DNA of 64,000 nt from Vibrio sinus (GTDB taxonomy: Bacteria; Pseudomonadota; Gammaproteobacteria; Enterobacterales; Vibrionaceae), in contig NZ_JAMKMR010000012.1 of NCBI RefSeq assembly GCF_023634645.1, positions 1 to 64,000 of the forward strand, written 5' to 3'. The translations under genes and the position numbers were made by a program. Of this stretch, positions 17,789 to 26,775 are shown piece by piece. The notes under the pieces are model-generated. The model saw only the letters and a program-made list of their open reading frames with translations. It was not told the DNA's origin and searched no databases. The stretch's first letter is position 1. Each line of letters opens with the position of its first letter.

Positions 17789-20023
17789 ATGAAGTTAATA
17801 TTGAGTTTCATCATGATATCTTTGACTACAAACGCGATGGCTATTCCTATACCAGGGCCAGATAATATTGATGCCGAGCTGCGCAAGCTTATTGAGCAAC
17901 ATGAGTTAACTGGCAATCCTACGCAAGGATTCGACATTCCCAGTGTGGATTCAGAAGAGGTCAAGCTGGGCAAATTGCTGTTTTTTTCTAAAGCACTCAG
18001 TGGCGATAAAAGTGTTGCCTGTGCTAGCTGCCATCACCCGTATTTAGGTGGTGGAGATGGCCTTTCTTTAGCGGTTGGTACAAGAGCGGTAGATGAAGAT
18101 GTACTGGGGCCTGGCCGCCGTACCTTGGATGGAAGTTTTTACATCCCTCGTAACACACCAACGGTATTTAACGCAGGCTTATATAAGCGAAGTTTGTTTC
18201 GGGATGCTCGGGTCGAGTTTGTGGACTGGTTGAACCCTAAACAGGGGATCAGTACCCCTGATGTACCTTATGGTGAGGCTGATCCTAATGCTGGAGACAC
18301 GCTACTCTCCGCTCAAGCCCGTTTTCCACCAGTAGAGGAAGCGGAAATGCGCGGCTTTGACTTTATGCTTGGTGAGTCCAATGAAGCCGTGAGAGCGCAC
18401 CTAGCAGCAAGAATTGGAGACTATGGCAGCGCTAGCGGAGAGCTGTTTCAAAACCAATGGTTAGAAAAGTTTGCTTCTGTCTATGGACAAGATAAAAGTC
18501 GTCGTGAACTAGTGACGTTCGACAACATCACGCGAGCGATCTCGGCCTATCAACAATCAATGAATTTTACTAATAACGTGTGGAATAAATATGTTCGAGG
18601 CGATCTGTCCGCACTGACTCAATCACAAAAACGTGGTGCATACCTGTATTTATATATGCCGCCACCTCCCTCTGATGGTGGTACTGAGCCCGATTTCTTG
18701 CCGACACAATGTATTGGTTGCCACAATACGGATACCTTTAGTCAAACAAAAGATTCAAACTATCATCGATTGGCATTTCCGCAAATTGGTCCCGGCACAG
18801 GTGAGTTGGGTGCAGAAAGCAACGATTTAGGTCGTGCCAGTCGTAATGGCAGTGAAGAGGATATTTATAGCTTTCGCTCAGGCACGTTACTTAATATCGA
18901 AGTGACTGGCCCATTTGGCCATGCGGGAAACTATGACACGTTACTCCAGGTCATTGAGCACTACGATGATTACCACAAGATATTGGATCAATATATAGAC
19001 TACCAAGCGTGGTGCGAGCAACCACAGTTTCAGTCCATCGCGAATTGTCAGTCTCTTTTCCCTGATGTCAGGTATAACACAGACTTGGCTGCGCAAATCA
19101 TTGATGAAGAAATTGCAGATGGCGCGCCAGTACTACAGAAACTCAATCTTTCTGAGCAGTCTAAGCTGGATTTAGTGAATTTTATGACAGCGCTGACAGA
19201 TCCATGTGTGAAGGACGCTTCCTGCTTACAAGATTGGCTTCCTCAGCCAGAAGACGGAGATCCTGATAGGCTACAGCTTCATGCGATGAACTATCAGGGG
19301 GTGCCACTATACTTGCGAGCAAATTGTAGGGATAACGACGCCCTGACATCTGGGGCTAAACTCAATCCAGACCAAGGAGAGTGTATATCTGGTCAAATAC
19401 AGCAATTGTATTTTGATGTCTCTGACGATAATACGACTGTCTACCTAAGTAGCCAAGGTGGAACGGGGGAACTCACACTCTATTATCACCCGACACGGTG
19501 GGCAACGAAGCAAAATGCTATCGCTCACTCAAATGGCCAAAATACAGAGCAAGTACTTAAGCTGACGTTAAATAAAGGTCGTCACTATGTTAGTGCGATT
19601 AGCCAAGCTGGCTTTCAACAGGTCTCGGTTGCTTTTAGTGAACAAAGCGCACTGAAAGAAAAAGGTGAGCGGCCAAAAGTCATCTCTGACCAGTGTGGGA
19701 TTGATCCTGCTTATCACTTGATGGAGCTAACAGACATGTCGCCAATATGTATCGCTGAGGGTGATAGCTACTTTTTTACCGACGTCCATCAACCAAACAC
19801 TACCCTAGATATTAGAGTTCAGCATGGTCTGGGTGACACAGACTTATATGTTAGCTCTTATTGGCCCAGCCGAACGCAATACATGTTCTCATCGAAACAA
19901 GCAGGAAATAATGAATACATAAGAATCCATGCCCCAAATCCAGGGCGGTACTTCATTCTTACCTCAGGAGATGGATTTAATCGAGGAGCGACCATACAAG
20001 TAGATATGGCTGTGTCCAAGTAA
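17789..20023 (+). CDS. Di-heme cytochrome c peroxidase/MauG-like protein with PPC domains
   Basis: A 744-residue secreted protein. The first 18 residues form a Sec signal peptide ending NAMA. Two c-type heme motifs are present, CASCH at 78-82 and CIGCH at 308-312, inside a CCP/MauG fold that extends to about residue 470; the LLNIEVTGPFGHAG segment is typical of the family. The remaining 270 residues look like two tandem PPC (bacterial pre-peptidase C-terminal) beta-sandwich domains, at about 500-630 and 645-744 (GDTDLYVSS, PGRYFIL). CCPs are usually about 330-400 residues, so this is roughly twice normal length. It should act in the periplasm or outside the cell, reducing peroxide or oxidizing a partner. 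It stands alone, with a strong hairpin downstream. Confidence 0.85.
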   Translation: MKLILSFIMISLTTNAMAIPIPGPDNIDAELRKLIEQHELTGNPTQGFDIPSVDSEEVKLGKLLFFSKALSGDKSVACASCHHPYLGGGDGLSLAVGTRAVDEDVLGPGRRTLDGSFYIPRNTPTVFNAGLYKRSLFRDARVEFVDWLNPKQGISTPDVPYGEADPNAGDTLLSAQARFPPVEEAEMRGFDFMLGESNEAVRAHLAARIGDYGSASGELFQNQWLEKFASVYGQDKSRRELVTFDNITRAISAYQQSMNFTNNVWNKYVRGDLSALTQSQKRGAYLYLYMPPPPSDGGTEPDFLPTQCIGCHNTDTFSQTKDSNYHRLAFPQIGPGTGELGAESNDLGRASRNGSEEDIYSFRSGTLLNIEVTGPFGHAGNYDTLLQVIEHYDDYHKILDQYIDYQAWCEQPQFQSIANCQSLFPDVRYNTDLAAQIIDEEIADGAPVLQKLNLSEQSKLDLVNFMTALTDPCVKDASCLQDWLPQPEDGDPDRLQLHAMNYQGVPLYLRANCRDNDALTSGAKLNPDQGECISGQIQQLYFDVSDDNTTVYLSSQGGTGELTLYYHPTRWATKQNAIAHSNGQNTEQVLKLTLNKGRHYVSAISQAGFQQVSVAFSEQSALKEKGERPKVISDQCGIDPAYHLMELTDMSPICIAEGDSYFFTDVHQPNTTLDIRVQHGLGDTDLYVSSYWPSRTQYMFSSKQAGNNEYIRIHAPNPGRYFILTSGDGFNRGATIQVDMAVSK

Positions 20024-20054
20024 TCTCTTTTAAGATGTCACTGAATTGAAATGT

Positions 20055-20081
20055 GGCTGCACGAGCTTAGCTGGTGCAGCC
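20055..20081 (+). terminator. Terminator of the peroxidase gene
   Basis: Perfect 8-bp GC-rich stem (GGCTGCAC/GTGCAGCC) followed by CCTTTTAAT, 31 bp after the stop codon. This is a classic rho-independent layout on the + strand. Confidence 0.8.
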
Positions 20082-20120
20082 CCTTTTAATGGTTTTCTAG
20101 ATACCCACTTAAGACAGTTC

Positions 20121-20164
20121 TGGTGTGTGTCCTTTCAACAATTCACTGGTGTGTGTCCTTTCAA
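20121..20164 (-). repeat. Two tandem copies of the GGTGTGTGTCC short repeat
   Basis: TGGTGTGTGTCCTTTCAA occurs at 20121-20138 and 20147-20164, starts 26 bp apart. Related copies lie at 21558-21573 and 25240-25257. Here the pair starts about 15 bp past the rhlE stop codon. Read on the minus strand it is TTGAAAGGACACACACCA. It may be a REP-like or RAYT-mobilized element; no transposase gene is in the window. Confidence 0.7.
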
Positions 20165-20178
20165 TGTTTCTATCAACG

Positions 20179-21369
20179 TTATTTCTGATTACGTTTATGC
20201 CTAGGCACGTAGTTCAAGATTGAAGTAGGCACTTCTTTTTTCGGTGCAAACCCTTCAATCTCTCTACGCTCGATTAAGTGGCCCAAGCGGCTTTCAATCA
20301 TACAAAGATTTTTAAAGTTATCCTTTGATACAAAAGAGATCGCTTCCCCTTTAGCACCCGCACGGCCAGTACGACCAATGCGGTGAACATATTCATCAGC
20401 AGGGAATGGAAGATCGTAATTTAGCACTCGAGTCAGGTTTTCAATATCAATACCACGCGCTGCAACACCTGTGGCTACAAGGAATTGGATTTTGCCATCT
20501 TTAAAGTCAGTCAGAAGCTGAGCTCGAATTTCTTGGCTTCGGCCACTGTGGAAGGATTCAGCAGGAATACCTCGTTTCTCTAGTTGAGATGCGAGTTTAG
20601 CCGCCCCTTTTTTCGTTTCAATAAAGATCAGAGCTTGGTCCCAATTATTTTCTTGTATCAAGTGGCTGAGTAGGGCCGATTTCTTGTCTTTATCTACCGT
20701 GATCAGCCATTGCTCAATACTGTCTTTTGAAGCGCTGTGCTTGGCAATTGAAATCTCAGCTGGTTGGTCAATGGCCGATTTTGCCAACTCACGGACAGGG
20801 TTTGATAGTGTTGCAGAGAACAGTAGGTTTTGAATATCTTGCGGCAAGCGAGCAATGATTTTATTAATATCATTGATAAAGCCCATGTCGAGCATTCTAT
20901 CCGCTTCATCAAGGACAAAGGTTTCAACTTCTTCAAAGTGAATGGCATGCTGTCCGTAAAGATCCAACAATCGACCTGGTGTTGCAACGAGAATATCAAT
21001 ACCATCAATAAGCCGTTGCTTCTGCGGCTTCTCACTCACACCACCATATACTGCAGCTGATGTTAAGTTAAGGTACTTACCATACTCAGTAATATTGTTA
21101 TTAACTTGAATCGCCAGTTCACGAGTTGGCGTCAGGATAAGAGCACGGATGCGCTTTTTACGCTGCGTTTCGCCTTTACTGAGCATTTGTAGAATAGGTA
21201 ACACAAAACTAGCAGTTTTACCTGTACCCGTTTGAGCTGCTGCAATCAGGTTTCGCCTTGACAGTACAAGCGGGATCGCCTTCTCCTGAATCTCGGTCGG
21301 CTTATCATAGCCAAGTTCATTGATGGCTTGTAGAAGGGGATCGCTTAATCCTAAATTAGAGAATGGCAT
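20179..21369 (-). CDS. rhlE: DEAD-box ATP-dependent RNA helicase RhlE
   Basis: A 396-residue helicase with the full DEAD-box motif set: a Q-motif region (FSNLGLSDPLLQAINELGY), Walker A AQTGTGKT, PTRELAIQ, VLDEADRMLD, SAT, and HRIGRTGRAG. The length and the ATGVAARGIDIENLTRVLNYDLP segment match RhlE-type proteins, cytoplasmic helicases that remodel RNA in ribosome assembly and decay. There is no long basic tail. Two copies of a short repeat lie just past its stop codon. Family certain; subgroup RhlE likely. Confidence 0.9.
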   Translation of the reverse strand: MPFSNLGLSDPLLQAINELGYDKPTEIQEKAIPLVLSRRNLIAAAQTGTGKTASFVLPILQMLSKGETQRKKRIRALILTPTRELAIQVNNNITEYGKYLNLTSAAVYGGVSEKPQKQRLIDGIDILVATPGRLLDLYGQHAIHFEEVETFVLDEADRMLDMGFINDINKIIARLPQDIQNLLFSATLSNPVRELAKSAIDQPAEISIAKHSASKDSIEQWLITVDKDKKSALLSHLIQENNWDQALIFIETKKGAAKLASQLEKRGIPAESFHSGRSQEIRAQLLTDFKDGKIQFLVATGVAARGIDIENLTRVLNYDLPFPADEYVHRIGRTGRAGAKGEAISFVSKDNFKNLCMIESRLGHLIERREIEGFAPKKEVPTSILNYVPRHKRNQK

Positions 21370-21557
21370 CGATGGTCTCGGTAAAGGGTTAGGAGTAATA
21401 CACGCTGTCGCCTTTGTTGTAGGCTATTTCGTCGCAAAGTGGCGCATTCTAACACGTACACATTGCTTGCCAAGATTGTTTTTGTTTACTTAGTAAAGCG
21501 CTAGCTGCTGTTTCCGTTGTCATAGAGAAAGTTTTCAACCACTCCTGGAACCAGTTC

Positions 21558-21573
21558 TGGTGTGTCCTTTTAA
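21558..21573 (-). repeat. Short dispersed repeat, variant copy
   Basis: TGGTGTGTCCTTTTAA, like the copies at 20121 and 20147 but one GT shorter. It lies 35 bp past the stop codon of the minus-strand LysR gene. Confidence 0.65.
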
Positions 21574-21607
21574 TTCTACCTTCAACAAATCCTAAAAGCT
21601 GGTCACA

Positions 21608-22504
21608 CTATAGTTGTTTAAGTTTCTCAGCAAAAAAATTAAGAAATGCTCTAAGCTTTAGGGTCATACTATGGTGGCTGGGATAGATTGCTTGAAAACT
21701 GTAATTTGGAGATCTCCAGTCATTGAGTATTCGACGTAATTTGCCTGAGCAAATATCATCATCAGTCAGCATATATTGCGGGATACGGGCAATGCCTCCT
21801 CCATCTATTGCCAGTTGTCGAATGGCTGTCAAGTCGTTAACTATAGCGTGCAGGTTGGTCACAACAGTTTCTTGGTTGCCATCATCGTCTAACATTTCCC
21901 AACGCTCACTGTGAATCGCATCACCCATAACTAAAAATCGGTGATTTTTCAGTTCAGAAAAGTTTTGTGGGGTACCCATTACCCGTAAGTAATCAGAGGA
22001 GGCAACAAGTACTGAATGACTTTCCCCCAGTTTCTTGCAAACTAGGGTTGAATCTTCAAGCTTGCCCAGTCGAATGGCTACATCATAACCTTCGCCAATC
22101 AAATCAACTCGTCTATTTTCGAGCTTAAGATCTAACCTGATATTGGGGTATTGGGCCATAAATTCACCCAAAAATGGTATCAATAAATTCTGTCCAATAG
22201 AGACAGACACGCTCACTTTAAGCATACCACGTGGGCTCTCCGTCATACTGGAGATAAATGCATGTGCGTTTCCAAGCTCTGCGATGACGCGCTTGCAATG
22301 CAAGAAATACATACTACCTATTTCAGTCAGGCTTATCGCTCTCGTAGTCCGTTCTATAAGTCGAACGCCTAACGACTCTTCTAGGGCCTTCATACGTCGG
22401 CTGACTCTTGATTTTGGCATATTCAGCGCCCTTGCAGCGGATGATATACCGTTTAACTCAGCGACTTTCGCAAAGATGACTATGTCATTTAAATCTTCGA
22501 TCAT
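21608..22504 (-). CDS. LysR-family transcriptional regulator
   Basis: A 298-residue LysR-type protein. The N-terminal winged helix has LNGISSAARALNMPKSRVSRR and then LEESLGVRLIERTTRAISLTE; the rest is the usual effector-binding domain. It is divergently transcribed from the hydrolase-VOC-exporter operon beginning at 22636, with 131 bp between, the classic layout for LysR control of a neighbouring operon. A T-N11-A type site with 5-bp arms lies at 22552-22571. The inducer is unknown. Confidence 0.9.
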   Translation of the reverse strand: MIEDLNDIVIFAKVAELNGISSAARALNMPKSRVSRRMKALEESLGVRLIERTTRAISLTEIGSMYFLHCKRVIAELGNAHAFISSMTESPRGMLKVSVSVSIGQNLLIPFLGEFMAQYPNIRLDLKLENRRVDLIGEGYDVAIRLGKLEDSTLVCKKLGESHSVLVASSDYLRVMGTPQNFSELKNHRFLVMGDAIHSERWEMLDDDGNQETVVTNLHAIVNDLTAIRQLAIDGGGIARIPQYMLTDDDICSGKLRRILNDWRSPNYSFQAIYPSHHSMTLKLRAFLNFFAEKLKQL

Positions 22505-22551
22505 CGTTCCTCTAATAGAACAAAGAGTTGTAATTTTGCCATGTAGTATAC

Positions 22552-22571
22552 CTCTACTTTACAAGATAGAG
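22552..22571. promoter_or_regulatory. Candidate LysR box
   Basis: CTCTA and TAGAG flank a 10-base centre, giving an imperfect dyad containing T-N11-A in the divergent promoter region between the LysR gene and its likely target operon. Its position about 65-85 bp before the ATG at 22636 is typical. This is a motif match only. Confidence 0.45.
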
Positions 22572-22635
22572 TGATTTCCGTAAGTCACCTAAAGCGAAAA
22601 AGTTCGTTTTAAACAATGATTGCTAGGAACAAATT

Positions 22636-23310
22636 ATGATTAAAACTATTAATGGCGTAGCGCAATATCCTGATAATTACCAAGGAACACCAACTAGAAA
22701 TCCCAATGAGGATCCGTTTATTGCGCCTAAAAATGCGGCTTTGATACTCATTGATTATCAGCCCCATATTCTAATGGGCGTGAAAAGTATTGAACATGAT
22801 GAATTGGTGAATAATACAACCGCTTTAATCAAAACAGCCGTTTACTTTGAACTGCCAATTATTTTTTCGCATGTTGGAGTTGGACTCAATGGTTCACAAC
22901 CATTTATAGAAGAGCTGCGTGAGTTAGCTCCCAATGCAACAATCGTTGACAGGACAAACGTTAATGCTTGGGAAGAGCCAGAGTTTGTTGCAGCCGTTGA
23001 AGCTACCGGATGTAAGAAACTCATTATGGGTGGGTTATGGACTGATGTCTGCTTAGCATACCCAGCGATTGAAGCTGCCAATGCTGGCTACGACGTACTG
23101 GTTCCAGAAGATACGATTGGCAGTATATCTCATTTGTCCCATAGCAATGGCATGAAACGTATGGAAATCGCGGGGGTTAAGCCCATCACTTGGAATGTGG
23201 TTCTCGCCGAGCTTCAAAGAGATCATGCACGAACTGCTACCGAAAAAGGAGTGACGCGGATATTTATGGAACATCTATTCAAGATGGACCCGGATACAGA
23301 ATGGAAATAG
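22636..23310 (+). CDS. Isochorismatase-like cysteine hydrolase, YcaC-type
   Basis: A 224-residue protein of the isochorismatase-like hydrolase superfamily. Asp40 in ALILIDYQPHI and Cys139 in GGLWTDVCLAYPA are the expected catalytic acid and nucleophile. The NAW segment (TNVNAWEEPE) and the LWTDVC context resemble YcaC, whose physiological substrate is not settled. It begins a three-gene run with a VOC protein (10 bp later) and an exporter. Together with the divergent LysR this suggests detoxification or catabolism of a small amide- or ester-containing compound. Confidence 0.85.
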   Translation: MIKTINGVAQYPDNYQGTPTRNPNEDPFIAPKNAALILIDYQPHILMGVKSIEHDELVNNTTALIKTAVYFELPIIFSHVGVGLNGSQPFIEELRELAPNATIVDRTNVNAWEEPEFVAAVEATGCKKLIMGGLWTDVCLAYPAIEAANAGYDVLVPEDTIGSISHLSHSNGMKRMEIAGVKPITWNVVLAELQRDHARTATEKGVTRIFMEHLFKMDPDTEWK

Positions 23311-23320
23311 GACAATCACA

Positions 23321-23779
23321 ATGGTTTCGATACTAAAAATTGATCATATCGGCATCCGAGTAAGAGACAAAAAACAAGCGATAGATTTCTACGAGAAGCT
23401 TGGCTTCTTATTGATTGTGGATACAGGCTTTGAACTAGGTCACCCAATAATGATGAAGCACGAATCCGGTGTTGTATTGAATTTACTTGGTCCAAGTACG
23501 GAAGCGGTTAGCAATAATATCTTGATGGATATCAAACAAAAACACTCGGGCTATACCCATATTGCGTTTAAAGTTGAGTCATTGTCAGTTCTCGAAAAAT
23601 TTCTTGAACTCAATGACATCGAAATTAGCGGCCGTTTTAAATTTAAAGACATGGACTCCCTGTTTATCCGAGATCCCGACCGTAATGTGATTGAATTTGA
23701 TGAGTATCCTGGAGATGACCCGGCGTCACGTTTGCTATCGGCAGGTGATGACATCTCTACCTATGGCAACCACCCGTAG
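23321..23779 (+). CDS. VOC-family (glyoxalase/dioxygenase-like) protein
   Basis: A 152-residue single VOC module. It opens with ILKIDHIGIRVRDKKQAIDFYEKLGF, has a second repeat (GYTHIAFKVES), and ends with FIRDPDRNVIEFDEY. His at the start of each half and Glu in the last strand are the usual metal ligands. The family includes glyoxalase I, ring-cleavage dioxygenases and drug-binding proteins, so the reaction is not fixed by sequence. It lies between the YcaC-like hydrolase (10-bp gap) and the DHA2 exporter (14-bp gap) in a likely operon. Confidence 0.82.
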   Translation: MVSILKIDHIGIRVRDKKQAIDFYEKLGFLLIVDTGFELGHPIMMKHESGVVLNLLGPSTEAVSNNILMDIKQKHSGYTHIAFKVESLSVLEKFLELNDIEISGRFKFKDMDSLFIRDPDRNVIEFDEYPGDDPASRLLSAGDDISTYGNHP

Positions 23780-23793
23780 CGGGAGAGCAAATC

Positions 23794-25170
23794 GTGAAAG
23801 TACTGATTGTTGTCTGCACCGCGCTTTTCTTTGGTGTGCTCAATTCCTCTGCGGTGGCCGTGATACTCCCTCAGATGAGTCATGCGTTTTCTGTAAATAC
23901 AGGCGAGTTGAGCTGGGTGATGAGTGGTTACCTCTTAACGTATGGGATCGCCATCCCATTCTATGGACGTATAGCCGATAAGTTTGGCGCGCGTTCTTTG
24001 TTTTTGCTTGGTATTGTACTTTTTTCAATAGGTTCAATAGCTTGCCTCATAGCTCCGACGTTTGGGTTTATGCTTGCAGCTAGGATTATTCAAGCACTAG
24101 GTGGCGCAGCGTTTCCAGGACTAGGCATGGTGATTGCTAGCCGAGCTTTTGCAGAAGAAAAGCGGGGGATCATATTAGGAGCAGTCAGTGCAACGGTTGG
24201 TATTGGCTCAGCAGTGGGGCCTTTAGTGGCAGGAGTCATTACTGAACTTGTCAGTTGGCGCGCGATGTTTGGTATGAGCGGATTGCTGGGCTTAGTGTAC
24301 CCATTTGCTTGGATGGTCTTACCGAAAAAATATCAGAGAACTGACGGGTCAATTGACGTACTAGGTGGTGTGTTTCTGGCAATGATAGTCACTGGGTTAC
24401 TATATGCGGTTTCCCAAAGTAGTCAGAGTAGCTGGACAAATGTTAGTGTACTCAGTGCGTTGGTGATGAGTCTTGCCGGTTTGCTAGGATTAGTTATTCG
24501 GCAGAGAACTGCAGAAGAACCTTTTATACAATCTGAACTGCTAAACAATATTCGCTATGTACGTCTAACGCTGCTCGCTTTTCTTACGGCGGCAGTGAAT
24601 ATTGCTGCTTTAATAGGCTTACCGATGATGATGTCACGATTTAATGGTCTAGATACTTTTCAGATTGGACTTGTGACTTTGCCTGGTTCGATAGCAACAG
24701 CTGTTTTTGGTGTTATGTCTGGACGTATGGCTGATCTCGTGGGACCACGTGTACCAATGCGAATAGGTGTATTCCTCATGGTTATTACCATTGTGGCGCT
24801 AACCTTTTTATCTGGAAGTTCAGTTATGAATATGGCCATTCTTTCGGGTTTGTTGGGAGCGGGATTTGCGATGTTAAATACCCCGATTTCGGTCGTTGTT
24901 TCCGTTATGGTTCGTCCAGCAGCACTCGCCTCAGCCCTAAGCATGAATACCATGATGTTTTTTATCGGTGGGTCGTTAGGAGCTGCATTTTTCTCTTCTA
25001 TCGTGAGCAATAACATCAATTCGGCGAATGGCTGGAATCCATTTTATACAGGGTCAGCGACCAACTACAGTGATGGGTTCTGCGCTTTAGCTATAGCTAT
25101 CACTTTAGCCGTTGCGTTAGTTTTACCGTTGCCGAACAAAAGCGTGGTTGAAGCTGAAAGGGCATCATAA
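23794..25170 (+). CDS. MFS exporter, DHA2 (EmrB/QacA-like) family
   Basis: A 458-residue membrane protein starting at GTG, with GGGAG 8 bases upstream. It has many hydrophobic helices, consistent with a 12-14-helix DHA2 carrier. The N-terminal SWVMSGYLLTYGIAIPFYGR and the GRIADKFGARSLFL loop are the family hallmarks. It probably exports a toxic substrate or product linked to the two enzymes before it. The operon seems to end here: the next gene is on the other strand and a short repeat copy lies between. Confidence 0.87.
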   Translation: MKVLIVVCTALFFGVLNSSAVAVILPQMSHAFSVNTGELSWVMSGYLLTYGIAIPFYGRIADKFGARSLFLLGIVLFSIGSIACLIAPTFGFMLAARIIQALGGAAFPGLGMVIASRAFAEEKRGIILGAVSATVGIGSAVGPLVAGVITELVSWRAMFGMSGLLGLVYPFAWMVLPKKYQRTDGSIDVLGGVFLAMIVTGLLYAVSQSSQSSWTNVSVLSALVMSLAGLLGLVIRQRTAEEPFIQSELLNNIRYVRLTLLAFLTAAVNIAALIGLPMMMSRFNGLDTFQIGLVTLPGSIATAVFGVMSGRMADLVGPRVPMRIGVFLMVITIVALTFLSGSSVMNMAILSGLLGAGFAMLNTPISVVVSVMVRPAALASALSMNTMMFFIGGSLGAAFFSSIVSNNINSANGWNPFYTGSATNYSDGFCALAIAITLAVALVLPLPNKSVVEAERAS

Positions 25171-25239
25171 TTTGCAAAAATAGTGTTACTAATCAGGAAT
25201 TTAATGGTAGCGGTGAAGATCAAGAACACTGAGTGATTA

Positions 25240-25257
25240 TGGTGTGTGTCCTTTTAA
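25240..25257 (-). repeat. Short dispersed repeat copy
   Basis: TGGTGTGTGTCCTTTTAA, matching the copies at 20121 and 20147 apart from a C/T change. It sits 7 bp past the stop codon of the small minus-strand gene at 25264. Confidence 0.7.
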
Positions 25258-25263
25258 CTTTTC

Positions 25264-25548
25264 CTATGTATTTGGCAAATTAACCACAATGCTTTTAGCT
25301 AAACAGTAGTTACCCTTCTCTATTTGCGAAATGGCTTTTTTAAGGTAGTCCACTTGGTGTTTTGTGCCTGGTACTGTTCCTTGTTGAATCATTTTCAAAG
25401 CGCTGTATGCCGTCATGGCTTCGAGTTTACATTGCTCTTGAACTTTGGCTATACACTGTGTTTGCGGCTCGACTTTCGAATTAGCAGCCGAGAGTACAGG
25501 CAGAAAAGCGGCAATGAATGGAATTAAACACCGAGTTAAATAGTACAT
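25264..25548 (-). CDS. Small periplasmic protein of unknown function
   Basis: About 94 residues from the ATG at 25548, chosen because GGAGG lies 7 bases upstream; a nearer ATG two codons earlier is too close to it, and the long upstream extension has no coding look. The first 20 residues form a signal peptide (MYYLTRCLIPFIAAFLPVLS). The mature part has three Cys (QCIAKVQEQCKLE, NYCLAKS) and helix-forming sequence. No family recognised. It follows the LysR gene at 25730 on the same strand, with about 180 bp between. Confidence 0.6.
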   Translation of the reverse strand: MYYLTRCLIPFIAAFLPVLSAANSKVEPQTQCIAKVQEQCKLEAMTAYSALKMIQQGTVPGTKHQVDYLKKAISQIEKGNYCLAKSIVVNLPNT

Positions 25549-25729
25549 CCTCATTCCTCCAATAGCACTTAATGACGAAGTGTGAGCTTGGGTATATGAG
25601 AAAGAATAGAGTGAAATCGGAGTTGGGTTACCACTGTTTTGTGCACAACACTGTGGCAAAAATGCACAGCTTGGATTGAGTAACTCTATCAATGGTTTAG
25701 AAGAAAATAGATGAACGATTGAGCTTAGT

Positions 25730-26617
25730 CTATTTCTTGTTACTCGTTAGCTGATTTCGAATTAGTGGGGTGATGAATTCGAAAAAGGCGTTAATTCTTG
25801 CGCTTCGCCTCATGTCGGGGTGCGCGAGTAACCACAGATCGCAGTTAAACTCGCTCATGGTTTCATGTACTTGCAGCAATCTACCACCGTAATCGCCTAA
25901 AAAGCAAGGCAATGCCGCGATGCCGTTCCCCGCGATGGCTAACTCATAAACACTCATCAATGAACTGGCTGTGGTGCGATTTGCGTCGGGGTGTTTGAGT
26001 TTTTGAGTCATTTTATTCATCTCGGAACGATTAAGGTCATCGACTAAGGAAATCCAGTGATATTTATCGCTCGTAAGCTGCGCCATTTTGTCGATATATT
26101 CTTGGCTTGCATAAGTGGCGTAGGAAAGTGTCGCAAGACTGCGCCCAATCCAATGCTCTGGAGGAGTCAGGGTTGGCCTCAGCGCAATATCGGCGTCTTT
26201 TTGCACCAAATCTAGGCGTCGAGAGCCAGTTAGCAAGCGTAGTTCTACTTCTGGATACTGCTCTTGAAACTGTGCGAACGCTTCAGAAAGGACATACAAA
26301 AGTGTATCTGTAGTCGTCACTACCAAAGTGCCTTCGAGTTTGGTGTCTTGTCCTGCTATGTTATTTTGAATGCCATCAATCTGATTTCGCAAGGCAATAG
26401 CTCGATGATAAAAACGCTCGCCCTCGGGTGTCATTATGTATCCCGTATTAGAACGCTCAAATAGCGTGACATCCAGTTTCGACTCGACACCTTCAATACG
26501 GCGTAGGACTGTTGAATAGTGCACGCCTAATTTTTTTGCAGCGCCCGACAGGGTACCCGTCTCGCATACCGCAAGTACGAATGGAATATCATTCCACTCT
26601 ATCCCTTGTTCGTTCAT
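25730..26617 (-). CDS. LysR-family transcriptional regulator
   Basis: A 295-residue LysR protein. The helix-turn-helix is near the N-terminus (GTLSGAAKKLGVHYSTVLRR, then LDVTLFERSNTGYIMTPEG), followed by the periplasmic-binding-like effector domain. AGGAG 6 bases before the ATG supports this start. It is not divergent from an obvious target: both neighbours are on the same strand, the unknown Tat protein upstream and the small periplasmic protein downstream. Its regulon is unclear. Confidence 0.9.
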   Translation of the reverse strand: MNEQGIEWNDIPFVLAVCETGTLSGAAKKLGVHYSTVLRRIEGVESKLDVTLFERSNTGYIMTPEGERFYHRAIALRNQIDGIQNNIAGQDTKLEGTLVVTTTDTLLYVLSEAFAQFQEQYPEVELRLLTGSRRLDLVQKDADIALRPTLTPPEHWIGRSLATLSYATYASQEYIDKMAQLTSDKYHWISLVDDLNRSEMNKMTQKLKHPDANRTTASSLMSVYELAIAGNGIAALPCFLGDYGGRLLQVHETMSEFNCDLWLLAHPDMRRSARINAFFEFITPLIRNQLTSNKK

Positions 26618-26734
26618 GTCAAGCTCCTAGATGCTTTTCGTTATTGTGACTGAAAATCAACGAACAGCACAATTATTATTGTCTGCACTTCATCCAGATA
26701 AGATTTCTATCAATTCTGGGGTTCAAAATAGGTA

Positions 26735-26758
26735 TCACCATCGGCCATATGATGGTGA
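26735..26758 (-). terminator. Hairpin after the large Tat-exported protein gene
   Basis: Perfect 8-bp stem TCACCATC/GATGGTGA with an 8-base loop, 18 bp past the minus-strand stop codon. On the minus strand it is followed by ACCTATTTTG. A rho-independent terminator is likely. Confidence 0.65.
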
Positions 26759-26775
26759 ACCTAATATGATTTTTA

